A DNA stretch of 17,309 nucleotides, from the NCBI GenBank assembly GCA_900128395.1, contig LT649650.1:1-17309 (forward strand), read 5' to 3'. Both the position numbers and the translations under genes were made by a program. The DNA is from Stramenopiles sp. TOSAG23-2 (lineage: Eukaryota > Sar). The notes under the pieces are model-generated. The model saw only the letters and a program-made list of their open reading frames with translations. It was not told the origin of the DNA and did no database searches. Positions 1 to 8,500 of the stretch are shown here, piece after piece (the first letter of the stretch is position 1; the number at the start of each line of letters is the position of its first letter).

Positions 1-2
1 AT

Positions 3-200
3 TATCGTAAAGAACGTGAAGTAAGGAGGCAACGTACGATGAATATGCATGAATTACAAATAAAAAATGGCGATGGAATTGATGAAGGAAAGGTAATGAT
101 GGAAGCTGAGGAGGAGGAGGAGGAGGAGGAGGAAAGTGATGGAGATGATAATACATTGAAATGGACAGAACAATTATCAGATAATACACAATTGTGTTAA
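3..200 (+). CDS. 3' end of an unrecognised protein with an acidic C-terminal tail (partial)
   Basis: An open frame enters from the left edge and ends at TAA (198-200), giving the last 65 residues of a longer protein. The first visible part is basic (YRKEREVRRQRT). It is followed by a run of nine glutamates after EA (codons at about 108-134, a GAG triplet run), then SDGDDN and a final WTEQLSDNTQLC. An ATG in this frame lies at 39-41, but the frame is open upstream of it, so it is probably internal. No domain can be recognised; acidic tails of this sort occur in many nuclear and cytosolic proteins. The gene converges on HSBP1, with 410 bp between the two stop codons. That this is real coding sequence rests on codon-like composition and on the terminal stop only. 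Confidence 0.55.
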   Translation, partial: YRKEREVRRQRTMNMHELQIKNGDGIDEGKVMMEAEEEEEEEEESDGDDNTLKWTEQLSDNTQLC

Positions 201-610
201 AAAAGTTAAAAAAAAGAAATTGTGTGTTTTTTTTAAAAAGTCAGCACCCCTGGTCTATCACCCACACAATTATTTTTTACGAAGTTTGTAAAATTTTAAT
301 TTTTAATGAAGCAAATAAAATGACATATTTCATGTGTCGTCGTGTTTTTTTTAAATTTCACCACTTTTTTCTCAGGTGATGAGATAATATGATTATTTAT
401 AAAAATATAAAAATCTTATCGTTTATCATACCTTCTAATACTTCACAATCTCCAGTACTATAATGAAGAGACAATATTTCTCTCTTTGTTACAAACACTT
501 TCCATTTTTACAACGCAACATATTATCATATGGTATATATATATACATACATTATATATCTTTTCTTTTCTTCTTACCTTTCCTATTTTCCTTTCCTCTC
601 CCTCTTTTTC
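201..610. other. Convergent intergenic region
   Basis: This A+T-rich stretch lies between the stop codons of two converging genes. It holds T-runs (about 227-234 and 345-352) and a possible AATAAA poly(A) signal for the + strand gene at 314-319, 114 nt past its stop. It also has a (TA)6 run at 534-545 and a polypyrimidine stretch next to HSBP1. Short open frames here show no protein-like composition or family resemblance. I see no RNA gene. Confidence 0.6.
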
Positions 611-612
611 TT
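559..612. repeat. Polypyrimidine/polypurine tract
   Basis: About 54 bases are almost all C and T on the + strand, broken only by single A residues near 576 and 585. In the HSBP1 mRNA sense this is a purine-rich 3' flank directly after the stop codon. It could affect 3' end formation or form unusual DNA structure, but low-complexity drift is the simplest explanation. Confidence 0.5.
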
Positions 613-856
613 ACGATTCTGATTCATTTTTATCACCAGCTTCACCATCTTTTTTACCATCTTCATCATCTTCTACACCAGCTTGTGCCATTAATTCACC
701 AATAGATGCTTCCAACTCGTCAATACGACCACCCATTTCATCAATACGTCCTATAATTGCTTCTGACATTTGTTGAAAACGACCTTGCATTTGTTGCAAC
801 AATGATTGTACAAAGACGGTTAAATCTTGACTATTCTGTGGTGTTTCTTCCGACAT
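611..856 (-). CDS. HSBP1: Heat shock factor-binding protein 1 (HSBP1)
   Basis: This 81-residue protein is recognised from the conserved HSBP1 core: SQDLTVFVQSLLQQMQ, then FQQMSEAIIGRIDEMGGRID, then ELEASIGELMAQAGVE. This core is the hydrophobic heptad coiled coil of about 50 residues (roughly residues 9-62), which forms trimers in the known family. HSBP1 binds the trimerisation region of active heat shock factor and damps the heat-shock response; in animals it also acts in WASH complex assembly. The tail after about residue 62 is acidic and charged (DDEDGKKDGEAGDKNESES) and not conserved. Length fits the family (about 75-90 residues). The start is firm: an in-frame TGA sits at 860-862, two codons upstream of the ATG at 854-856. 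The stop is TAA. There is no intron. A TATAAAA motif lies 25-31 nt 5' of the ATG. Confidence 0.96.
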   Translation of the reverse strand: MSEETPQNSQDLTVFVQSLLQQMQGRFQQMSEAIIGRIDEMGGRIDELEASIGELMAQAGVEDDEDGKKDGEAGDKNESES

Positions 857-880
857 TATTCAAAACTATTATTATTATTA

Positions 881-887
881 TTTTATA
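881..887 (-). promoter_or_regulatory. TATA-like motif upstream of HSBP1
   Basis: TATAAAA on the minus strand lies 25-31 nt 5' of the HSBP1 ATG. A + strand ATT-triplet run (868-882) sits between it and the gene. Similar motifs lie at nearly the same distance from the other two start codons, which is the main reason to list it. The A+T-rich background makes chance matches common. Confidence 0.3.
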
Positions 888-1071
888 CAAAATGTCACTA
901 ATAAAAAATGTTTATAATGATGATGTAATATTTTTTTAGAAAAAAAAAAATACACAAATTAAATTTCTCACAAACAAACACACAATGTACAAACGTGGTA
1001 TACAATATATATATGAAATATCAAAATAATTTGCACTTTATCTATAAATTCTGTGATTTATCTACTACTAC

Positions 1072-1088
1072 ATATATATATATATATA
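1072..1088. repeat. AT dinucleotide microsatellite
   Basis: A 17-nt uninterrupted alternating AT run, followed by ACATC. A shorter run of the same type is at 534-545. It is likely polymorphic in length and has no assigned role. Confidence 0.8.
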
Positions 1089-1212
1089 CATCAATCAATT
1101 CTTTCATTAGTAGTACTTAGTTATTAGTAGTATTTCAAATTGTCGTTATTTAAAAATAATTTGTTATCATTTGTACTTAGTACTATACAAATAGATTCCT
1201 ATATAAAGACAT

Positions 1213-1463
1213 CCTATCAAATGATGCATAATTTATACTTGAAGGGGAAATTAGAATATCGAAAATATTAAAATTATCGATTTATTTCCTATCAAATGAC
1301 ACATAATTTATACTTGAAGGGGTAATTAGAATATCAGAAATATGAATTATCGATTTTTATTCCTATCAAAGGACACATAAGTTATACTTGAAAGGGAAAT
1401 TAGAATATCAGAAATATTAAAATTATCGATTTATTTCAATCAAATGACACATAATTTATACTT
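1213..1463. repeat. Tandem repeat of a ~75-bp unit, about 3.4 copies
   Basis: Three full copies (1213-1287, 1288-1361, 1362-1436) and a partial fourth (1437-1463) each begin with CCTATCAAA or CAATCAAA. Each continues with ATAATTTATACTTGAA, GGGGAAATTAGAATATC and AATTATCGATTT, with a few substitutions. Units are 75, 74 and 75 bp with no spacer, so this is a minisatellite and not a CRISPR array. The fourth copy stops abruptly at TATACTT, and the heptamer array begins about 10 bp later. Confidence 0.92.
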
Positions 1464-1473
1464 TAACTTTAGG

Positions 1474-1512
1474 GAGCACCCAGCACCCAGCACCCAGCAC
1501 CCAGCACCCAGC
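1474..1512. repeat. CAGCACC heptamer tandem array
   Basis: Four exact copies of CAGCACC (1481-1508) are flanked by a degenerate first copy GAGCACC (1474-1480) and a partial last copy CAGC. A tight stem CTGG-GGG-CCAG follows at 1513-1523. The motif is much richer in G+C than the surrounding DNA. It matches no telomere repeat that I know. Confidence 0.9.
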
Positions 1513-1536
1513 CTGGGGGCCAGATAAATTTTAATT

Positions 1537-1727
1537 ACTGGCAATAGCTATTAGCATTACACAGCACTGAAATACCATATTTTGTGCTAAAAGCTATTGC
1601 CAGTTGACCGAAATTACAAAACTAATAGATTTGTGTCAATATAAATATCCGATATTAGCACTATCATAGCACCAAGTCTTTTCCAGATATAGTTAGAAAT
1701 AGGGTTCTGTCAATAGCTATTGCCAGT
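1537..1727. mobile_element. 191-bp MITE-like element with perfect 16-bp terminal inverted repeats
   Basis: ACTGGCAATAGCTATT at 1537-1552 is the exact reverse complement of AATAGCTATTGCCAGT at 1712-1727. A third, inward copy (1585-1604) pairs with 1537-1556 at 19 of 20 positions across a 28-nt loop, so the left end can also form a hairpin by itself. The right end is itself a near-palindrome of 20 nt (1707-1726). No coding capacity is present. Short length, terminal inverted repeats and lack of genes fit a miniature inverted-repeat transposable element. However, I see no target-site duplication: the left flank is AATT and the right flank is CGGG. A structured non-coding RNA or a decayed foldback element is the alternative. 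Confidence 0.5.
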
Positions 1728-1846
1728 CGGGGCCACACGACGCTCAGGAGAAAAATAGTCGGAACACACGACGTACCTGAGAACTATATCGCTGCCATAC
1801 TGTATATGCGAATAGCATAGCGGGGTTTCCTCAGTACCTGAGAACC
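1726..1846. repeat. Two pairs of short direct repeats in a G+C-richer patch
   Basis: Repeat pair A: AGTCGG followed by CACACGACG (1734-1742), then AGTCGG followed by CACACGACG again (1765-1773), spacing 31 bp. Repeat pair B: GTACCTGAGAAC at 1773-1784 and again at 1834-1845. The copies of A and B overlap at the second A copy, giving a mosaic of reused short words directly right of the MITE-like element. No gene is present. Confidence 0.6.
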
Positions 1847-2084
1847 ACTCAAAACCACCACTTCAAGTAAGCCATTACATGCACACAGCACTAAATCTAC
1901 CAATTTGATTAGGCTTAATTTCTGAATTGTGCAATTATAATCTTAATAAACATACAAACATATGTACATATAGACATATTAAATACATATGTCACATAGT
2001 CATGTATACATACATATATAACAAAGATATCAGATGGTTTGATTATGATTGATATATTCTTTCCATCCAACAAAGAAAGTATAA

Positions 2085-2245
2085 AGTGTGTTGATATATT
2101 CCCATAATAGAGAATACCAATGAAGGTGAAATAGATGGTGGTACTCGTAGCAGTTGATGAAAAACGAACATCATGTAGGATACGAGTAGTTGATACCCTA
2201 GTCTATTTACCTTCATTGATATTCTCTCTGGTATATCAACACACT
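2085..2245. repeat. Long imperfect inverted repeat (hairpin, ~65-nt arms)
   Basis: The left arm (2085-2149) and right arm (2181-2245) pair in five perfect blocks, starting with GTGTGTTGATATA (13 bp). The others are AGAGAATA, CAATGAAGGT, AAATAGA and TACTCGTA, separated by small bulges. Further pairing inside the loop (TGATG 2155-2159 with CATCA 2169-2173) leaves a 9-nt apical loop. The right end overlaps a perfect 12-bp palindrome CACACTAGTGTG (2240-2251). The element lies about 265 bp past the stop of the giant coiled-coil gene. It could be a foldback/MITE element or encode a structured RNA. Confidence 0.85.
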
Positions 2246-2316
2246 AGTGTGTGAGATAGATTATATATATCAATTATTGTACGTTCGTATTCTTTTGAAG
2301 AGTACAGGAATTATTA

Positions 2317-2402
2317 TATATGAGTAAATTATATTTATGATGGTTAAAATCTAAGTTATAATAATTTTACACTTCTCGCGTGTTAAGTATATGAGTAAAT
2401 TA
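2317..2402. repeat. 15-bp direct repeat pair
   Basis: TATATGAGTAAATTA occurs at 2317-2331 and exactly again at 2388-2402, 71 bp apart, in the 3' flank of the giant coiled-coil gene. No role can be assigned. Confidence 0.6.
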
Positions 2403-2509
2403 AAAAATAAATTATGCGTAAACTTAATACGAATATATTTTAATAAAAACTATATTTGATTACACACTCTAAAAGTTTCGTTACAATGTCTCACACACCT
2501 CTCTCCTTT

Positions 2510-5500
2510 TTATTTTTTTCGGCTTCCAGCCGGTGGTGACGATTTACCTTTTTCTAATCGTACACGTAACATTTGCATATTATCATCTACCCCATCCAAA
2601 AACTTTAATTGTTTTGCTTTTAATTGTTCTATTTTTGCTTTTGCCTCATTTAACTGCTTCATAGTCTTTATACCAATCCTTTTACTTGCTTCCAACTGGC
2701 GATCTTTATCAGCCAATTGTTTGAATAGTTGTTGAGATACAACAGATTGCGACACATCTTTTTTTGAGATCCTCTCTAAATCATCGAGTTGGTTTTTTGT
2801 GACTTTCATTAACTCCTCACTTCGATGAAGCATTGCCTTTAATGCAGAAGCCTCTTCGTCTTTCTTCGCCAAAGCACTTTTAAAAAGATTTAATTCTAAT
2901 TCGATTGTTTCCTTAGAGGTAGAAAGTCCTACATTCTGTTCTTTTAAGCTTTCGATATCTTTTTCCAATTCGTCTCTTTTACTTTTCACAGAATGTAAAT
3001 GCATTTTATTTCCGTATATAATTTCGAGATGATCTTTGCTTAATGCCAATAATGATGACTTTAATTCATTCTGTTCATCCAAAATTGACTTAAAATCATT
3101 TTGCGTAATTCCAAAAAGTTTATTTAATTCAAGATGATTCTGGCTAATTAGCAAGAGCTGGTCTTTAATGGTATCAATTAAATATTTCATTTTATATTGA
3201 TAATGTCGCTTCGAATATTGAAATTTTCGCATCATAATAGTATGATATCTCCAAATAGAAAATCCTTTTTTTTTTGATCGTGAAACATAACGAGGAATTA
3301 GATTCACAAATGATTTCAAAATAGCCCTAGACAATTTATTTTCAATATGACTCACCTTAGTGTGTAAAGTAAAAACTGCACTCTCGTATCGTTGTTTCTG
3401 CTCGGACGATGACCGTTCATGATCATCTTTCAGGCGATTAACATGCATCGTTTTTTCTGTCTTCAGTTCTTGTATTTGTAAAAGTGCATTGTTGTGTTTT
3501 TGATGGAGAAAATCATGCACCGCTTTATACTTCATTCCTTCCTCCACAGTTGCTCTCATATTCATTATTTCACCTCTACTTTCAGCTAGCATTTTATTCT
3601 TCTCTTCAATCAAAATCTGAAAATCAGATTGATTTTTTTTTATGTTGTCCTCTTTTTCCTCTAGAACGCTTTGCAAGCGTTGCTTTTCTAATTCAGCCCT
3701 CCGTCTAATATCTTCAAGTTGCTGTGAAACGTCATTCACCTTTTCCTGCGATGTATTTAATTGCTGTTGAAGCGCTGAAATGCTCTGCAATGCCGCTTCC
3801 AGACGTCTATCCTTATCTCTCAAATTATCCTGTATAATTTGTGTTTCGCCACTTTTCTTTTCCAAATCTTTCAAAAACTTTAGCTCCAGTTCATTCATTT
3901 GTTTTGATGCTACTCGCGATAGCAGCGTCATCTTACCTTCTAGTTTTGTGACTTCTTGCATATGTCGCGTTTCATTCTGTTTACTTTCTTCCTCTAAAGT
4001 TTTAATCTTTTCGCGTACTTCTATTTCTTTTTGTTCAATTTGCTGCTCTACAGCGATGATTTTTTCATGAGCTTCTTTCCTCCTCAACGAATCATTTACG
4101 TAACGCCATTTGGTCATAGCTAGTAGATATCGTTGTTTCGATACAATCATAGACATTCGAACCACACAACGGCGTCCAATGCTATCCTGTATCCAAATAT
4201 CATGCCATCTCTTAAAACCAAGTCGTAAATATGTTGTACTTTTACGGATTAAAATACTTCGCACGAAACTTTTACACTTTAACACAAATTTCGTATGTAA
4301 TATCCAATTATTCATCATTTTATTCATAATACTATATTTTTTGCCAGTAATTACATTTTTTAATAATCGCATTTTCTGTAAATTTGTAGTTTCTAAATAT
4401 CTCATTTTTTCTGTACAGTGTTTCCACCATGAAAATACTTTTCTACCACAAACATTACGAAGCAAAAAAAACATTCGGCTCAAAATATATCTCGTGGATT
4501 TTATATGCATTGAATATTTGCGCCATTCGTGAAAACATTTTCGTTGATTTAATCTTTCAAGATAATGTAGATGAAATAAGACAACGCGATCTTGCCCTGA
4601 TATTTTATCAGAAAATGCTCGATGATTGTGTACAAATCTTTTCCATAATCGTACTGCTGAACGACATATTGTTATGCGACTAGTTTGCATTAAACGTATT
4701 ACTCTTAAACGATGATGTTTACGATTACTTGTATAATACATCCAACTTGACATGCATTTAGACAATACTGATTTCTTCAGTATGTTTAAACGATTTTTTA
4801 AAAAATGTTTAATATGTTGCTTGCGTACAGTTTGCACAACGTTTACATACTTCGTATTTAGATTTGTTACCATCTCTAGATGTTGACGACGAATGATCTT
4901 TTCTTTCCATATGGTAAAACAATATTTCAATTTTTTTGATTCCTTTGACTTTTTCCTATATGCGGCAACCAATTGGTGCTTACGACGGATTGCTGTCGTA
5001 TGCCCAAACCAAGTAGTTATATTTTTCAATGTAGACCATGCCCGCATTAAAAGATCACGGCGTTTCCATTTAAATAGTTCTAAAATCGTACGGCGTTTTC
5101 GCATGTCATTGGAAACAAAATCTTTCCAAGCTCGAATCAGCTTTCGCAGTTTTTTCTTCTTTAACTGACGCCAAGTAGAAATGGCAATCATTAATTGCTT
5201 CTTATTGTGTATTGCCTGGTGCTGATCACGAACACTTTGGCGATGCCAAAAATGAAACGACAAAAACAGCTGGCGACGAAAGTGATTACCAAATATATGA
5301 CTACACAATACCCGCTTATATTTCCGTTTCTGGCTATATTTATACCATCTAGAAAAACTATATTTTCGACGTATGTGATTGTAATTAGTAAAGATACGAG
5401 ACACAGATTTATCACGATTTCGTTGTAGACGCAACGATAGCACGTTTTCACGCCATATGCGAAGAATACGAGATTTATTTAAATTGGTCCAATATTTATA

Positions 5501-8500
5501 ATATTTTCTTCTTAATTTATCCATTGTCGTTTGAAATTTACTTTCAATTATTGATTTCTCCTTCTTCGCATTTTCCAACAATAATTCGGTATCTTTACTA
5601 TAATTATCGAGTTTCGAGGCATTTTCATTGGTCATAAGATTGAAAGCCCTAACATGTTGATTTGTGAGTTTTTTCACCGCTACTTCATACTCAACTTCCA
5701 ATGCTTCTATTGCTAACCTATGGCTATCTTCTGTTGCCTTATACTTGTTAGCATAATCATTTTTTAAAACATTTATTTCATTTGCGTGACTGGCTTTAGT
5801 GTCCAATTCTTTCTGCAACGACTTTCGACGAACTTCATCAAGAACAGATTCATTAACTACAAACTTCCATCTTCGCATACCTTTCAACAGAAAACCTTTA
5901 ATCAAACGCAAACAAACGTTTCTAATTATAGAAATTTGTTTCTTTTTAAAGCTAATGGATTTTTTGATTGAAGTGTACCATGACGTATAGTACATGGATA
6001 ATATCCTCTGACGATCATTTAACAAATATTTAAAACATTTTGCTCTTAGGTTCTTATTTTGCCCTTTTAATAAGTTGTATTGTAGTTCCAATTTGCTATG
6101 AAGAGTTGAAGACCATTCACTGCTACTTTTTTCGTCTCCTAAAAAGTCTCGTTCCTCTGTTACTTTTGATAAATTTAAATTCGTTTCCTGAATTTCTTTC
6201 TTCATGTTTTTATTGTCGTTTAATATATTCTGCATCCGATTGTTTAGTATTGTTATTTGCTGTTGGCAGTCTTTTTCCTTGTATGCAAAGTTATCGCGTT
6301 CCTCCTGTAGTTCATAAATTCTGTTGTTCATACGATCTCTTTCGCTTTTTAATTTGACATTATCTTCTTGTGATTTTAACACTCGTTGATTTAATGTTTC
6401 ATTTTTATTCAATAATTCTTTCGCTTTAACTTCAAGACCTTCGATAATCTCATTGCTTTGACTAGAATTTAAGTGCGCTTTACCCTTCTCTTTTCTCAGA
6501 TCTGAAATTTCTTTTGCTTTTTTCATTAAACGTTGTTGCAAAAGCGATATTGCATTTAAATTTTCGTTCTTAATATTCTTTAGATTATCACGTTCTTCCA
6601 CAATTTTAGACATTTTTAAATGCAAATTTTCCTTTTCCTTGGTGGATATTTCTTGCTCGTTTACTAGCCTTTCAAGTTGCTTATTTAAAGACGCAATCGT
6701 AAATTCATTTTCCCTCCCCACATGATTTAAATGCTTATTATCTTCCTTCATTTTTGAAAACATGTTACTTGTATTATGCCTTTCTTCTTTCAGGTTCAGA
6801 TTTTCTTCTAAAAGCTTGTCTAATTTATCATTGAAAACGCGTATTTTATTGCGAAAACTTTTTTCTCCTTCATCTAAAACATCTCGTTCTATCGTAACCT
6901 TGTTGAAATTCAACTCAATCATATCTTTTTCTTCTTTTAATTTATTGTGAACTTCAGTTAGCCGCTCCAATCGTTCTTTCAGTTGTGTGGCTTTAACACT
7001 AAGTTCTTGTCCTTTTTCAGTACTCATGTTTCTTTCATTAGTAACTATATACAAATTATTGCTTATATTATCTTGATCCTTTTTCAATTTTATATTCTCT
7101 ACATTTAACTGGTGTAAACGGCTTTTTAACATGTTTACTTTGCTGTTTGCTTCGTGGTCACATGCTTCCAACTCATGCTTCAGGATTACTATTTGCTGCT
7201 CATAATTCATAGTTTTTGCTTCTTCAGCCGCTAATTTTTCTGTTACATTTTCCAGCTCTACGTGATATTTTTTATTCAATGATGCAATTGTTTCTTGAAA
7301 TTTCGCCCTCTCATCGTGAACCAGCTTTGTCTTTAACTCTTGCGTTTCATCTAATATGCGTTTTTCATATTCGTGAATCAAATCTTGGATTTTGATTTCA
7401 TTTGATCGTTTCAATTCTTTCACTTGCGATTCCAACGATGATTTTTCAAGCTTACTTTTGCGTTTCAAATCGTCCAATTCATTGCGAAGAATTACTATTT
7501 CAGTCTCGTAGCGCTCCGAAACATTTCGTCTAATCGATAAACTTTGATCGTGACTTTCTTTCATATGTTTCTCTCGACTCAAAGATAATTCAGCATATGC
7601 TTTGTCATGTTCTTTTTGTAAAGCTTTGTACTCGTCCAAGTGCTTTTGCTTCATTTCTTTTGTGTTTTCTTGATACAAGTTTTCATTTTCCTTTATGGCA
7701 CTTGTCAAACTCTCGTTACTTTCTTGGAATGATGTAATTTCCTTATTATGTGTCTTTGAAATTTCTTCAATTTGTTCGTTGTATTTCTTCTTAATTTTCT
7801 CTATGTTGACACTGTTCTCTGAACGTTCATTCCGTATTTTTTTATTCAAATTAGCAATTTCATCACGTGATTCTCTTAAGTTATTTTCATGCTTGCGAGA
7901 CAGGGTTTCCAATTCGTTTATATGACGATTACGCAAATTCTGTAAATGTGAATTTAATCCATTTTTTTCATCAGCAACTTTGGATTGGAAATTTTTGAAT
8001 TCAGCTAGAAGCGCTTGGTATGTGTCACTTTTTTCCTGTCGATCTTTATTTGATTTATCCCTGTCCTCTTTTCTCAGTTCTCTTAATTTATTTAATTCTT
8101 TTTGGAAACTATTATTTTCATAGGCTAGTATCTTATTTCGCTCCATATAACTCAAATAACGATTAGCTGTTTTCCATTTCGTGAAATAAACGTGAATTTT
8201 AGACGAAACCGCTTTTCTTAAAAGCAGCGACACATTTTTTAAACAGACATTTCGAATGGTAACACGATTGCCTCTTATAATTTCATTAGCTGCCATTAGG
8301 TCTACCTGATGTAAATTACCTTTTTCTAAAATTTCAACCATCTTCTCATTCATTTCTTCAATTTTTTCCTCTTTCTGCTTCACTTGCCGTTTCCTCTCTT
8401 CTAGCTTCTCTTTTAATAACGTTATTTCAACGCTAGAAGTATTCGCTAATTCAAGTCTTGAATCTGCTAAATTTTGTAAGTCATACGCAGCTTTTTTTAA

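Larger units (their letters stand above)
857..2509. other. Repeat-rich intergenic region
   Basis: This 1.65-kb non-coding stretch lies between the 5' end of HSBP1 and the 3' end of the giant coiled-coil gene. No open frame in it looks like a protein and I find no tRNA-like or rRNA-like sequence. It holds several repeats listed separately: a microsatellite, a 75-bp tandem array, a heptamer array, a short inverted-repeat element, direct repeats and a long hairpin. The patch from about 1474 to 1860 is visibly richer in G+C than its surroundings. Confidence 0.75.

Noticed and set aside
23-41. AAGGAGG nine bases before an in-frame ATG, like a bacterial ribosome-binding site
   Set aside because: The frame is open upstream to the edge of the window and the other genes are clearly eukaryotic, so the match is a chance product of AAG/AGG/GAG codons.
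1213-1463. Regular repeats considered as a CRISPR array
   Set aside because: The units are head to tail with no unique spacers, are 75 bp long and lie in a eukaryotic genome.
4110-5971. Several + strand frames of 60-140 residues inside the giant coiled-coil gene
   Set aside because: They lie antisense to a firm 2,387-residue frame, have no family resemblance and show the composition expected of shadow frames.
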